From positions 22,680 to 86,679 of the forward strand of contig DASXMJ010000052.1 of assembly GCA_036495685.1 (NCBI GenBank): DNA of 64,000 nucleotides. The letters run 5' to 3'. Shown piece after piece: positions 35,772 through 45,644 of this stretch (its first letter is position 1; the number at the start of each line of letters is the position of its first letter). The notes under the pieces were generated by a model. It did not search any database and was not told the origin of the DNA. It was given only the letters and a program-made list of their open reading frames with translations. Both the position numbers and the translations under genes were made by a program. The stretch is from Candidatus Binataceae bacterium. GTDB lineage: Bacteria; Desulfobacterota; Binatia; Binatales; Binataceae.

Positions 35772-37097
35772 GTGGCAATCAGGACTGACCTTCAGCGGGA
35801 ATTGACCGCGATCTATCGCGCCGCAATTGCTGCCATCGATCCGGCGTTGCTGGTGGGACGGGCACTTGATGGCACCACTTCAGCTTCGCGCCAAGTATCC
35901 GACCTGATCACGGCGGCCAAGCGCTCGTTCGTGCTCGCCATCGGCAAGGGCGCCCACCCGATGGCGCGCGAACTACAACGCCGGCTCGAAGGGAAGATCG
36001 TCCGCGGCTTGGCAGTCGTTCCGCAGCCGCTGCAGGGCCAAGCGACGCCGCCAGGGATTCAATGTCTGCGGGGCAGTCACCCACTCCCCGACCAATCATC
36101 CGCCGACGCCGCGCGCGCCGCACTCGCCATGCTCGAGGAGATGAAGGCAGGTGATCTGCTCATCGTCGCGCTCAGCGGCGGCGCCTCCGCGATGTTTGTG
36201 GCTCCGGCGGAAGGGGTGACGCTCGACGACAAGGTCGCAACCAACTCCGCTTTGCTGAGCTCGGGCGCGGCGATCAAAGAACTCAACTGTGTCCGCAAGC
36301 ACCTGTCGGCAGTAAAAGGTGGAAATCTGGTCCGCGCGACGGCCCCGGGCGCACGGGTCGTGGCGCTGATTCTTTCGGATGTTCCGGGTGATGATCTTGC
36401 GACGATTGGGTCTGGCCTCACTGCGCCCGACCCTTCTACATTCTCGGACGCGATCGCGATTCTGAAACGTCGCCGAATCTGGGGTCGCGCACCCGAGCGA
36501 GTCCGCGAACACCTCGAAAAAGGCGTGGCCGGCGAAATTCCCGAGACCCTCAAGAGCGGCGACCCGATATTTGCGCGCGTGACAAATCTGCTTATCGGCA
36601 GTAATCGCACCGCCGTCGATGCCGCCGCGGACCAGGCCGCCCGCCACGGCTTCGCTATCGAACGATGGCGTGACCTCAAAGGCGAGGCCGACGACGTAGG
36701 GCGCGACCTGGCGCACCAGCTGGCCAAGATAGAGTTGCCGCGCGTTTGCCTGCTCGCCGGTGGAGAGACGACGGTAACGGTCCGTGGCAGAGGGCGCGGC
36801 GGGCGGGCTCAGCAATGCGCCTTGGCAATGGCGATCACCCTTGCGCAAATCGCTCCGCACGCCAAGGTGGCGGCTTTGGTAGCCGGGAGCGACGGAATCG
36901 ACGGGCCAACCGACGCAGCCGGTGCTTTCGCATTTCCCGACAGCGTTACGCGCGCGACCAGCAAAGGCCTCGACCCGGCAACCTCATTGAAACACAACGA
37001 TGCCTACCATTTCTTCGATTCGATCGGAGACCTGCTGCGGGTCGGCCCGACTGGTACAAACGTGAGCGATTTGATGATCGGGTTAGCCAACTACTGA
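35772..37097 (+). CDS. Glycerate 2-kinase (MOFRL/GckA family)
   Basis: A 441-residue kinase of the DUF4147/MOFRL type, which phosphorylates D-glycerate at carbon 2. Seen: FVLAIGKGAHPMAREL, the SGGASAMFVAPAEGV block, GNLVRATAPGARVVALILSDVPGDDLATIGSG (only its ends are diagnostic), and the MOFRL domain LLAGGETTVTVRGRGRGGRAQQ. Start is GTG. It is followed five bases later by an isocitrate-dehydrogenase-family gene, so carbon metabolism is a common theme. Confidence 0.93.
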   Translation: MAIRTDLQRELTAIYRAAIAAIDPALLVGRALDGTTSASRQVSDLITAAKRSFVLAIGKGAHPMARELQRRLEGKIVRGLAVVPQPLQGQATPPGIQCLRGSHPLPDQSSADAARAALAMLEEMKAGDLLIVALSGGASAMFVAPAEGVTLDDKVATNSALLSSGAAIKELNCVRKHLSAVKGGNLVRATAPGARVVALILSDVPGDDLATIGSGLTAPDPSTFSDAIAILKRRRIWGRAPERVREHLEKGVAGEIPETLKSGDPIFARVTNLLIGSNRTAVDAAADQAARHGFAIERWRDLKGEADDVGRDLAHQLAKIELPRVCLLAGGETTVTVRGRGRGGRAQQCALAMAITLAQIAPHAKVAALVAGSDGIDGPTDAAGAFAFPDSVTRATSKGLDPATSLKHNDAYHFFDSIGDLLRVGPTGTNVSDLMIGLANY

Positions 37098-37102
37098 AGG
37101 CG

Positions 37103-38173
37103 ATGAGACCCAAAAAAACCAAGTCGGATTCCAGGAGTTTCTCGCCCACGAGACGCGCCCGGGGCGCCCCCTTGGTTACACTGATTGGCGGCGATGGGGT
37201 TGGCCCCGAAGTTATCGACGCCGCGCTCGCGGTAATCCGGGCGACTGGAGTCGCCATCGATTGGGATCGCCAGGCAGCAGGCGCCTATGCGGTGAAGCGA
37301 TTTGGCACTCCCGTTCCCGACACCCTGATCCGGTCATTGAAACGTACCAGGGTCGCACTCAAGGGTCCGCTCGAAACCCGCTCGGGCGAAGGCTATCGAT
37401 CGATAAACGTCTACCTGCGCAAGGCCTTCGATTTGTACGCCAACCTGCGTCCTACCCTGAGCTTTGCCGGCGTGCACACGCCGTTTCGCAACATCGACCT
37501 GATCGTCGTACGTGAAAACACCGAGGATCTGTATTCCGGCATTGAGCATGTCGTGGCACCTGGCGTGGTGGAAAGCATCAAAGTGATAACCGCCCGCGCC
37601 TCGCGGCGCATCGCGCGCTTCGCGTTCGAGTACGCGCGTCGGCATAAGCGCAAGTCGCTGACCGCGATCCACAAAGCCAATATCATGAAGCTGTCGGACG
37701 GGTTATTCATTAGATGCGCCCGCGCGGTCGCGAGAGACTATTCCGAAATCACGTACCGCGAGCAGATCGTCGATGCCGCTTGCATGCGTCTGGTGACCGA
37801 TCCGTCCTCCTTTGACGTCCTGCTGCTGGAGAACCTGTATGGCGACATCGTCTCGGACCTGTGCGCCGGCCTGGTCGGCGGCCTGGGCCTGGTTCCCGGT
37901 GCCAACTACGGTGACAAGGGTGCGATTTTCGAGGCGGTGCACGGAACCGCACCCGACCTGGCCGGCAAGGGCATAGCGAATCCAATTGCGGCGATTTTGT
38001 CGAGCGCGATGATGCTCGACTACCTTGGCTACTCGGGGGCGGGAGCAGCTATCCGTAGCGCGACCGGAAAGGTCCTGCGGTTGGGAAGAGTGCTGACCGG
38101 CGATATCGGCGGCAAAGCCACGACCGAGGAGATGACCGCTGCGGTCATTGACGCGCTTAGCCGTAGTCGATGA
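37103..38173 (+). CDS. NAD(P)-dependent isocitrate/isopropylmalate dehydrogenase family protein
   Basis: About 356 residues. Seen: [12 protein letters not shown] at the N-terminus, the substrate region [37 protein letters not shown], the catalytic [13 protein letters not shown], and the metal-binding [12 protein letters not shown]. Phrases like ENTEDLYSG and the short length are those of NAD-dependent isocitrate dehydrogenase rather than LeuB. The ATG at 37103 has GAAGG in front and follows the glycerate kinase stop; an open frame back to 36746 is overlap. Confidence 0.92.
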   Translation: MRPKKTKSDSRSFSPTRRARGAPLVTLIGGDGVGPEVIDAALAVIRATGVAIDWDRQAAGAYAVKRFGTPVPDTLIRSLKRTRVALKGPLETRSGEGYRSINVYLRKAFDLYANLRPTLSFAGVHTPFRNIDLIVVRENTEDLYSGIEHVVAPGVVESIKVITARASRRIARFAFEYARRHKRKSLTAIHKANIMKLSDGLFIRCARAVARDYSEITYREQIVDAACMRLVTDPSSFDVLLLENLYGDIVSDLCAGLVGGLGLVPGANYGDKGAIFEAVHGTAPDLAGKGIANPIAAILSSAMMLDYLGYSGAGAAIRSATGKVLRLGRVLTGDIGGKATTEEMTAAVIDALSRSR

Positions 38174-38402
38174 GCAGGGTCCGCGGCTAAGGTCGCAAGG
38201 AAAGTGGTCAGTCCGGGTTTACAAGACAAGGAGTGGAGCGATCGGATGGCCGAAGTTCCGCACCTGTTCGGCCGCGTTTGATGTATCCGCGACCCACCGG
38301 CGTGAAATCTCGCGTCACGAGCATGGCACCAAGACCTGGCTCTGCCAGACCATCTTTCGTCGCCGGTTTTGCTTCGCTATTTAGATAGGGTTTATTGGGT
38401 AA

Positions 38403-38999
38403 ATGATGAGCGGTGTGAAACCAGTTGATCGTCTCCCTCCCGGTCAGACCTTGACCGACAAGTTTCCAGTCTTAAGCTATGGTCCGACACCGCGTTTCGA
38501 TCACGCGAAATGGGATTTTCGCGTGGTCGGACTGGTAGAACCGCAACTTCGATTCAACTACGAGGAGTTCCACGCGCTGCCGCAATCTCACCAGGTGAGT
38601 GATTTTCACTGCGTAACGACCTGGTCGCGTTTCGACAATGCCTGGGAAGGCGTTAAGGTGCGCGACCTGATGAGGCTGGTAACTCTCGCCCCCCAAGTTC
38701 GATTCGTCATTGTGCATTGTGATGGCGGATACACGACCAATCTGCCGCTGGATGAGTTCCTCGACGATGATGTGATACTTGCGCATCGGCACGATGGCCG
38801 CGATCTGGAGCCGGACCATGGCTGGCCGCTGCGGCTCGTGCTACCCAAACTCTATGCGTGGAAAAGCGCCAAGTGGGTCAGAGCGCTCGAGTTTAGCGAT
38901 CAAGACCGGCGTGGATTTTGGGAAGTGCGCGGCTATCACAATCATGCAGACCCCTGGCGCGAGGAACGTTACTCGTTTCAGGAAGAATCCGACGATTAG
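38403..38999 (+). CDS. Sulfite-oxidase-like molybdopterin oxidoreductase
   Basis: About 198 residues, a soluble member of the sulfite oxidase/YedY fold. Seen: DFRVVGLVE, the molybdenum-binding cysteine in DFHCVTTWSRFD, YTTNLPLDEF, and PLRLVLPKLYAWKSAKWVRALEF. No signal peptide or heme domain, so it is cytoplasmic or exported otherwise. Homologues of this short type are common but their substrate is not settled. Single gene, 230 bases after the dehydrogenase. Confidence 0.9.
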   Translation: MMSGVKPVDRLPPGQTLTDKFPVLSYGPTPRFDHAKWDFRVVGLVEPQLRFNYEEFHALPQSHQVSDFHCVTTWSRFDNAWEGVKVRDLMRLVTLAPQVRFVIVHCDGGYTTNLPLDEFLDDDVILAHRHDGRDLEPDHGWPLRLVLPKLYAWKSAKWVRALEFSDQDRRGFWEVRGYHNHADPWREERYSFQEESDD

Positions 39000-39022
39000 C
39001 CCCACGCGCGGAGTAGGGGCCA

Positions 39023-40654
39023 TTGGACACCGAGCAACCGTTTGATCGCGAACGAAGCCTCGTGCGCTTGGAGCGCGAGGAGTTCGACCTCGGGGTGATT
39101 GGTGGTGGTATAAACGGCGCAGCAATCGCACGCGACGCAGCGATGCGCGGCTTGCGGGTCGCGCTGGTGGAGCGCGGCGACTTTGCCGGGGGCACTTCCT
39201 CTCGATCGTCCAAACTAATCCACGGTGGCTTTCGTTACTTGCCACAGGGGCAGCTTCGGCTGGTTTATTCGGCGCTGCGCGAACGCGAACTGCTGCGCCG
39301 CCGCACCGCACCCCACCTGGTTCATCCCGTACGATTTCTGTTCCCCTTTTATAAAGGAAGAGGCTACGGCCGCTTTACGATGGCCGCCGGGTTGTGGCTC
39401 TATGATCTGTTTGCGCGAGTCCCCCGCGCCGAGCGCCGTGAAACCCTTAGCGCGGCCCGCGTCCGCGAGATGGAGCCTGCCCTCGCGCGCCACGGTCTGC
39501 TCGGCGGCGCGACCTATTACGACGCCTGGGGCGACGATGCGCGCCTCACCCTCGAGAACGCCTTGGATGCTGCACTGCATGGGGCGGCTGTCGCCAATTG
39601 TACGGCGGCCGAGGGTTTCACCAAGTCGAGTGGGCGCATGCGCGCCGCGGCGCTGCGCGATCGGCTGGCTGGCCGGACCTTTGAACTGCGCGCGCGCGTG
39701 TTTGTTAACGCTGCCGGACCGTGGGTTGACGAGCTCAGGCGCTTGGACGATCCCGCGGTGCGGCCATGCGTTCGCTTGACCAAAGGCGTGCATGTGGTGC
39801 TGCCGCGCACCGCACTGCCGGTTTCGGACTGGATGGTCCTCTCCGACGCAGCCGCGCGTATTGTCTTTGTGATGCCCCACGAGCGCTATGTCGTCGTGGG
39901 CACCACCGACACCGATTACCATGCGGATGCCGGAGCGGTCGCGGCCGACGAGGCCGACCTCCAGTATTTGCTCGCCGTTCTGGGCGAAAGCCTGCCCGGC
40001 ATGAAGTTGACCCGGGAGGATGTTGCCTCGAGCTTCGCCGGCCTTCGCGCGCTGGTGCTGGATGGCGAAGGTTCCCGCTCTCCCTCCGATGTCTCCCGCG
40101 AACAAGTGATCCTCGAGAGCGCGTCGGGATTGCTCACCGTCGCGGGTGGCAAGCTGACCACGCATCGCGAGATCGCCGAGAAGCTGGTTACTCGCCTGAC
40201 CAGGGAGCTCAATCGACCAACCAGGGGTTGTGCTACGGATGTCACACCGTTGCCCGGCGCTCGTTTCGGTGCTGTCCAAGGCGCTGATTCCGAAGCCCTG
40301 GACGCCTTACCGCGAACAACCCGCGAGACCCTTGCTGCTCGATACGGAGCCCGTGCGGTGCTGCCTGCTCGTCTCGCGGCCGCCGACCGTGCCCTTGCCG
40401 CGCCTATCACCAGTGGATGCCCGGTGGTCGGCGCGGAGGTTATTCACGCGGTGCGAAACGAGATGGCCCTGACGTTGTCCGATTTTATGGTTCGCCGAAT
40501 CGGCGCGGTCTGGCGATGGCCCATGGAAGCCGAAGCGGCGGCTCCGGCGGTGGCGAGGTTGATGGCTGGCGAGCTTAGGTGGGATCAACAACGCTGGGGG
40601 CGCGAACTTGCTGAGTTCAAGGAGGATCTCCGGCAGCGCCGGCTATCCCGCTAA
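39023..40654 (+). CDS. glpD: Aerobic glycerol-3-phosphate dehydrogenase
   Basis: A 543-residue FAD enzyme feeding electrons from glycerol 3-phosphate to the quinone pool. Seen: FDLGVIGGGINGAAIARDAAMRG (FAD Rossmann motif), GGTSSRSSKLIHGGFRYL, YDAWGDDARLTLE, GPWVDEL, TDTDYHADAG and LTTHREIAEK, in the order of GlpD. The start is TTG at 39023. The stop overlaps nth by one base (TAATG). Confidence 0.95.
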   Translation: MDTEQPFDRERSLVRLEREEFDLGVIGGGINGAAIARDAAMRGLRVALVERGDFAGGTSSRSSKLIHGGFRYLPQGQLRLVYSALRERELLRRRTAPHLVHPVRFLFPFYKGRGYGRFTMAAGLWLYDLFARVPRAERRETLSAARVREMEPALARHGLLGGATYYDAWGDDARLTLENALDAALHGAAVANCTAAEGFTKSSGRMRAAALRDRLAGRTFELRARVFVNAAGPWVDELRRLDDPAVRPCVRLTKGVHVVLPRTALPVSDWMVLSDAAARIVFVMPHERYVVVGTTDTDYHADAGAVAADEADLQYLLAVLGESLPGMKLTREDVASSFAGLRALVLDGEGSRSPSDVSREQVILESASGLLTVAGGKLTTHREIAEKLVTRLTRELNRPTRGCATDVTPLPGARFGAVQGADSEALDALPRTTRETLAARYGARAVLPARLAAADRALAAPITSGCPVVGAEVIHAVRNEMALTLSDFMVRRIGAVWRWPMEAEAAAPAVARLMAGELRWDQQRWGRELAEFKEDLRQRRLSR

Positions 40655-41346
40655 TGGCCGAAACCAAAGAGCAACTTCGAGCGCGCGCCCGCCGGATGGG
40701 AAAAATCCTGGCCGCCGTTTATCCAAAGGCGCGCATCAGCCTTGACTTCGAGACGCCCTGGCAGTGCCTGGTGGCGACGATTCTTTCCGCGCAATGCACC
40801 GATGCGCGGGTCAATCGGGTCACGCCGGTCCTCTTCAGCGAACTCCCCGATCCTGCGGCGATGGCGGCTGCCCAACCCGAGCACGTGCAGAAACTGATCG
40901 TCACGACCGGCTTCTTTAGGCAGAAGACGAAATCGTTGATGGGCGCCGCCAAGGCGATCGTTGAACGCTACGGGGGCAAGGTCCCCGACACGATGGAGAA
41001 ACTGGTGACCCTTCCCGGGGTCGGGCGCAAAACTGCCAACGTGCTCCTCGGTCACGTGTTCGGCAAGCCCGGCTTCGTCGTAGACACTCACGTGCGGCGC
41101 GTCAGTCATCGCCTGGGGCTTACCTCTTCCCCAGACCCCGACGAGATCGAAGCGCAAGTGGGCGAACTGCTGCCTCCCGACCAATGGACCCCATTTTCAA
41201 TGCGCCTGATTCTGCATGGTCGGCAGATCTGCTACGCGCGCGGGCCGCGATGTGAACAGTGTCCAATCGCCAAAGAATGCCCGAAAGTTGGACTCTTTCC
41301 GTCACGCCCCCGTGGCGCAGTCCAACGCCACGGCAAGCGTATTTGA
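40654..41346 (+). CDS. nth: Endonuclease III (DNA glycosylase/AP lyase)
   Basis: A 230-residue base-excision-repair glycosylase. Seen: ILSAQCTDARVN, the helix-hairpin-helix LPGVGRKTANVLL with the catalytic lysine, VVDTHVRRVSHRLG with the catalytic aspartate, and the 4Fe-4S ligands C-x6-C-x2-C-x5-C in CYARGPRCEQCPIAKEC. Length normal with a short extra tail. Coupled to glpD. Confidence 0.97.
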   Translation: MAETKEQLRARARRMGKILAAVYPKARISLDFETPWQCLVATILSAQCTDARVNRVTPVLFSELPDPAAMAAAQPEHVQKLIVTTGFFRQKTKSLMGAAKAIVERYGGKVPDTMEKLVTLPGVGRKTANVLLGHVFGKPGFVVDTHVRRVSHRLGLTSSPDPDEIEAQVGELLPPDQWTPFSMRLILHGRQICYARGPRCEQCPIAKECPKVGLFPSRPRGAVQRHGKRI

Positions 41347-41406
41347 AGAGTTCTTCCGAAATGCAATAATCTCTGATCCGAACACCTCAGTATTCAAGGC
41401 CATTCC

Positions 41407-41943
41407 GTGAAACTTCGCCTGGAAGACATAACCGCCGAGGCGAAGGAGTTAACCTTCGTCGAGCCGGAAATGGAAGTTAATCGAATTCTCGCGCAGGGAC
41501 CGGTCCGCGAGTATCACGTCAATGCCCCTATCGGGGTGACGGTCTCCTACTACCGCGCCGGTACCGACTTGTTCTTTGCCGGCTCGCTGAAAGCTCAAAC
41601 CGTCGCAACCTGCGCTCGCTGCGCCGAGGACTTCAAGGCGTCCAACGAGCGCGCGTTTCGGCTGGTAATGGCACCCAAGTCGATCGGCATGGACGGCGAT
41701 CCGGGCCTGCGCGCTGACGATTTGGAATTCTCGCTTTACGACGGCGTTGAGATCGATCTTGGTCCTCTGGTACGCGAACAACTCCTACTCGCGCTGCCGA
41801 CGCGCCCGCTGTGCCAGGATGGCTGCCGTGGCCTTTGTCCGCACTGTGGAATTAATCTCAACCGGGGAGAGTGCCAGTGCCGCAGCGCCCAACCCGATCC
41901 CCGCTTTGCTGTGTTGCGTTCGCTCAAGATCGGTCGCAACTGA
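41407..41943 (+). CDS. DUF177/YceD family protein
   Basis: A 178-residue member of the YceD/DUF177 family. Seen: two cysteine pairs, TCARCAEDF and, near the end, CQDGCRGLCPHCG. Established: YceD homologues commonly lie upstream of rpmF and are linked to 23S rRNA accumulation or ribosome assembly. Position directly before rpmF (31-base gap) confirms the call. Confidence 0.9.
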   Translation: MKLRLEDITAEAKELTFVEPEMEVNRILAQGPVREYHVNAPIGVTVSYYRAGTDLFFAGSLKAQTVATCARCAEDFKASNERAFRLVMAPKSIGMDGDPGLRADDLEFSLYDGVEIDLGPLVREQLLLALPTRPLCQDGCRGLCPHCGINLNRGECQCRSAQPDPRFAVLRSLKIGRN

Positions 41944-41974
41944 CGTTCAATTCCAAGTCCAGGAAGTAACCCTC

Positions 41975-42154
41975 ATGCAAGCACCGAAACGCCGTACCTC
42001 TCACTCCAAGAAAAACAAGCGCCGCGCACACGATGCCCTGCGACCGGTAAACCCCGGCGCCTGCTCGAACTGCGGTGAACCGGTAATGCCCCATCGGGTG
42101 TGTCGTCATTGCGGCTCCTATCGCGGGCGGGAACTCGCGCCGGTCGAGGAATAG
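41975..42154 (+). CDS. rpmF: 50S ribosomal protein L32
   Basis: A 59-residue ribosomal protein. Seen: KRRTSHSKKNKRRAHDAL at the start and the zinc-type cysteines CSNCGEPVMPHRVCRHCG, the cysteine-containing (C+) form. The ATG follows AGGAAG. It lies in the conserved order yceD-rpmF-plsX. Confidence 0.97.
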   Translation: MQAPKRRTSHSKKNKRRAHDALRPVNPGACSNCGEPVMPHRVCRHCGSYRGRELAPVEE

Positions 42155-42175
42155 CCTCCCCGCCGGGAGTAAGTT

Positions 42176-43486
42176 GTGAGAGTCGCGCTTGACGCGATGG
42201 GGGGTGACCTCGCCCCAAAGGCTGTGGTGGAAGGCGGCGTTCTTGCCGCTCGCGATTTCGGGATCGAGGTCATCCTGGTCGGCGATCGTGAAATCGTCGC
42301 GCGGGAACTCGCGGAGCACAATGTCGAGGGACTCAAGATCCACATCGAGCATGCGCCCGAAGTTGTCCTGATGGACGATTCGCCGCTTGAATCGATCATC
42401 AACAAACCGCAATCTTCCCTGCACGCCGGATTCGACCTGATTAAAAACCAGGGTGCTGAGGCTTTCGTCAGCGCCGGCAACTCCGGCGCAATGATGGCGG
42501 CGGCGATGGTGATCTTGGGCAACCTCGGGCCTATCGACCGGCCGGCGATCGCGTCTCCGGTACCCACAGCGCAGGGCTACGCCCTGCTCATCGATGCGGG
42601 TGCCAACACCGAGGTCAAACCGATTAACCTCGTTCAGTTCGCCGTGATGGGCAGCGTTTATTGGCGACGCGTGCGTAACGTCTCGCGACCGCGGGTCGGA
42701 ATTCTGTCTAATGGCGAGGAGTCCTCCAAGGGCACGGAGCTTACGCGCGCGGCCGCCGCGACGCTGAGCCAGATGGGCTCCTACGTCAATTACATCGGCT
42801 ACGTCGAAGGCCGTGACATCAACCGCGGGAAGGTCGATGTGATCGTTACCGACGGTTTCACCGGGAACGTGGCGCTCAAGACCATGGAGGGGTTCGCCGC
42901 TTTCATGCTGGGCAACCTGCGCGAACTGTTCGGCGGCAGTTGGCCGGGACGACTCGCGTACTTCATGGTTCGCAAGCGCATGGGCGCCATGCGCGAGCGG
43001 CTCGACCCGCATGAGACCGGGGGCGCGCCATTGCTCGGGGTCAACGGTGTCGCGATCATCGCACACGGTTCGTCCAACGGACGCGCGATCCGCAATGCGG
43101 TTCGCGCCGCGGCTGACGAAGCCCTCGTCAATCACGTCAACGTCGAGATCGTCGAAATCCTCAATCGTTCACAACCCGCCGCGGCCGCCAAACCCGCGGG
43201 CAAAGGGTTTCGCGCTTTGTTCAGCCGCATGCGCGAACGGCTGCATCGTCACCCCCGGGAAAGCGAAGCTCTGAGGGTGCCCGAACCATCGGTCGAGACG
43301 AATGCCTCCAATCATGCGGGAGCGCCGGCCGAACCCGCTTGGGGGGCAGACCCCACGCCGCCGCTCCCGATCCCGGGGAAAACCGCCGTCGACGGCGAGA
43401 CGGCGCCCAACGGAACCCGGCCCCAGGATGCAGATACGCATCCTGCCGAGGGCGAATCGAAACCCGTCAAAAATGAACCGTCCTGA
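42176..43486 (+). CDS. plsX: Phosphate acyltransferase PlsX with long C-terminal extension
   Basis: A 436-residue enzyme making acyl-phosphate from acyl-ACP for phospholipid synthesis. Seen: VALDAMGGDLAPKAVVEG, AFVSAGNSGAMMAA, VGILSNGEESSKGTE, DVIVTDGFTGNVALKTMEG, and GVAIIAHGSSNGRAI. The catalytic part ends near residue 340, the family's usual length; the last 100 residues are an added tail rich in Pro, Ala, Glu and Arg with an Arg-rich patch (FRALFSRMRERLHRHPRE). GTG start with GGGAG upstream. Confidence 0.95.
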   Translation: MRVALDAMGGDLAPKAVVEGGVLAARDFGIEVILVGDREIVARELAEHNVEGLKIHIEHAPEVVLMDDSPLESIINKPQSSLHAGFDLIKNQGAEAFVSAGNSGAMMAAAMVILGNLGPIDRPAIASPVPTAQGYALLIDAGANTEVKPINLVQFAVMGSVYWRRVRNVSRPRVGILSNGEESSKGTELTRAAAATLSQMGSYVNYIGYVEGRDINRGKVDVIVTDGFTGNVALKTMEGFAAFMLGNLRELFGGSWPGRLAYFMVRKRMGAMRERLDPHETGGAPLLGVNGVAIIAHGSSNGRAIRNAVRAAADEALVNHVNVEIVEILNRSQPAAAAKPAGKGFRALFSRMRERLHRHPRESEALRVPEPSVETNASNHAGAPAEPAWGADPTPPLPIPGKTAVDGETAPNGTRPQDADTHPAEGESKPVKNEPS

Positions 43487-43687
43487 TCCACCTCCACGGA
43501 ATTTTCGGAGTTGCGCACGGCGCTGGCGCGAAGACGGCGCGTTTCGGCTGCCTCGCGGTTCGGGAGACGAGAGCTGAGGGGGCCCCCCGAGCGAAGCGAG
43601 CTGAACGGGTGCAGCTGCATTTAAGCCACGCTGCTTTGCTGCTGACTTGCATGGGGGATCTAAGCCGGCCTTAAGGCGGGAGCATAC

Positions 43688-44623
43688 ATGAAGCTGGCAT
43701 TTCTTTTTCCGGGACAGGGTTCTCAAAAGGTCGGAATGGGCGCCGAGCTCGCGAAAAATTTTCCCGCAGCGCAGAGGGCGTTTGCCGAGGCCAATGAAGC
43801 GCTGGGGTTCGATCTTGCAAAACTGTGCTTCGAAGGGCCCGAAGAGCGACTTCGGCTGACCGCCAATACCCAGCCTGCCGTCGTCACGACTTCGATAGCC
43901 GCGCTGCGCGTCTACCTGGCGGAGGTCGGGAACCACGCCGATCTGGCAGCGGGTCACAGCCTCGGTGAGTACAGCGCGCTCGTCGCCGCCGGGGCTCTCG
44001 ATTTTGCCGAGGCGCTGCGGGCGGTTCGAGAACGCGGCCGGCTGATGCAGGAAGCCTGTCCGCCAGGGCAGGGGGCGATGGCGGCGCTGCTCGGACTTGA
44101 GCTGTCGGCGGCCGCCGAAATCTGTCGTGAAGTGAGCGGCCCCGGCGCAATCGCGGTCCCGTCGAATCTTAATGCGCCTGGGCAAATTGTCATTGCCGGT
44201 CACGCCGCGCCGGTTCGGCGCGCGGTTGAAATCGCTAAACAGCGCGGCGCGCGTGCTTCACAGGAATTGAACGTCAGTGCCCCGTTTCATTGTCCGCTCA
44301 TGGAGCCCGCACGAAAGGGCATGGAGCCGGTGCTCGCGGGATTGAAGGTCCAGCCGTTTAAATTTGGAGTAATTTCCAATGTCACCGCCGAAGTGAATGT
44401 CGACCCGGGGCAGGTGAGGGCGTTGCTCTCGGAGCAAATCACCGCACCGGTTAAGTGGGAAGACTCGATGAGGACAATGGTCGCGCGAGGCGTGACTGAG
44501 GCGGTTGAATTCGGGGGGCGGGTCCTCATGGGTTTCATGCGCCGAATCGATCGCAATGTGAAGGTCAGACCGCTCGAAGACCTGGCCTCGCTCCAGTCGG
44601 TGAAGGACGCAGCCGCGGCGTGA
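43688..44623 (+). CDS. fabD: Malonyl-CoA:ACP transacylase
   Basis: A 311-residue enzyme loading malonyl onto ACP. Seen: FLFPGQGSQKVGMG, the nucleophile GHSLGEYSALVAAG, the arginine in EALRAVRERGRLMQ, and the histidine in SAPFHCPLM. It is followed by acpP after 177 bases. FabH, usually between plsX and fabD, is not here. Confidence 0.97.
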   Translation: MKLAFLFPGQGSQKVGMGAELAKNFPAAQRAFAEANEALGFDLAKLCFEGPEERLRLTANTQPAVVTTSIAALRVYLAEVGNHADLAAGHSLGEYSALVAAGALDFAEALRAVRERGRLMQEACPPGQGAMAALLGLELSAAAEICREVSGPGAIAVPSNLNAPGQIVIAGHAAPVRRAVEIAKQRGARASQELNVSAPFHCPLMEPARKGMEPVLAGLKVQPFKFGVISNVTAEVNVDPGQVRALLSEQITAPVKWEDSMRTMVARGVTEAVEFGGRVLMGFMRRIDRNVKVRPLEDLASLQSVKDAAAA

Positions 44624-44800
44624 GCAGCCCGGTTTCATCGACGAGGGCAACTTGCCTAGAATCTTTCAAGACCTTATGCTGCCCTGTTACTTGTCCGAGG
44701 CGATGCGGAAAGCGACCGCAGCGAAGCATCCGGCCAGGGCCAGAAAATCGCGTTTGGAGAGCGGCCGCTAGCGGCGCTGTCTAGGAGGAACTAGAGCACG

Positions 44801-45040
44801 ATGGCTTCAGACATCGAAACCAAGGTTCGCGAGAAAATCAGCGAGCAGCTCGGTGTGGCAGCCGATGAGGTCAAGCCGGATTCGTCGTTTATCGAGGATC
44901 TCGGGGCAGACTCGCTCGATATTGTCGAGCTGGTGATGGCGTTGGAGGAGGAATTCAACGTCGAAATCTCCGACGAGGACGCCGAAAAAATCCGCACCGT
45001 GAAAGACGTCGTTAACTACATCGAGGCTCACAAGAGCTGA
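44801..45040 (+). CDS. acpP: Acyl carrier protein
   Basis: A 79-residue carrier with the phosphopantetheine serine in [19 protein letters not shown] and the usual acidic composition. AGGAGGA lies at ideal distance before the ATG, in keeping with high expression. It carries acyl chains for fatty acid synthesis and phospholipid assembly. Downstream ketoacyl synthase genes are not in this window. Confidence 0.98.
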   Translation: MASDIETKVREKISEQLGVAADEVKPDSSFIEDLGADSLDIVELVMALEEEFNVEISDEDAEKIRTVKDVVNYIEAHKS

Positions 45041-45131
45041 ACCTTCGCCCGCCATTCCGGTTTCCTGAAACACACTTCGGAGCGCCTGCTGCGAGATTCC
45101 CCGGGCGCGTGCGCGTCGGGCGCGTTTAGTG

Positions 45132-45644
45132 ATGCGTTGTCCGTTCTGCAAACATCGCGACACCCGGGTCATCGACTCGCGGCTCTCCGGTGAGGGCGAT
45201 ACTATACGTCGCCGCCGTGTGTGCCCGAAATGCGACCGCCGCTTCACCACCTACGAACGCGTCGAGGAATCAGTCCCGGTGGTCGTCAAGAAAGATGGTC
45301 GCCGCGAGCCGTTCGATCGCGGCAAGATCATCGCCGGTCTCAAGCGCGCTTGTGAGAAACGCCCCGTCTCAATCGAGACAATCGAAGAAATCGCCGACCG
45401 TATCGAACATCACGCCGCCGAGAGCGGAGCCAAGGAAATTCCGAGCTCTGAAATCGGCTCCGCGGTCATGAACGAACTGCACACCGTGGACCAGGTGGCG
45501 TACGTTCGCTTCGCGTCGGTGTACCGTTCGTTTAAAGATATCGACGAGTTCATGCACGAGCTCGAAGACCTGATTCGTCTTCGCAAGGAAACTCCATCCG
45601 GCGAAACTCGCCCGCGCGACAAAAAGGGTGAACCCGCCTCCTGA
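45132..45644 (+). CDS. nrdR: Transcriptional repressor NrdR
   Basis: A 170-residue repressor of ribonucleotide reductase genes. Seen: zinc ribbon [17 protein letters not shown] with [13 protein letters not shown], and the ATP-cone starting [18 protein letters not shown] at 45132 is chosen (a GTG lies one codon earlier) because the family starts MRCPFC. It overlaps ribD by 17 bases, as in the classical nrdR-ribD arrangement. Confidence 0.97.
   Translation: MRCPFCKHRDTRVIDSRLSGEGDTIRRRRVCPKCDRRFTTYERVEESVPVVVKKDGRREPFDRGKIIAGLKRACEKRPVSIETIEEIADRIEHHAAESGAKEIPSSEIGSAVMNELHTVDQVAYVRFASVYRSFKDIDEFMHELEDLIRLRKETPSGETRPRDKKGEPAS

Noticed and set aside
43573..43590. GC-rich GGGGGCCCCCC run as a terminator
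   Set aside because: The stem has no loop and no T-run follows; a chance GC palindrome is more likely.
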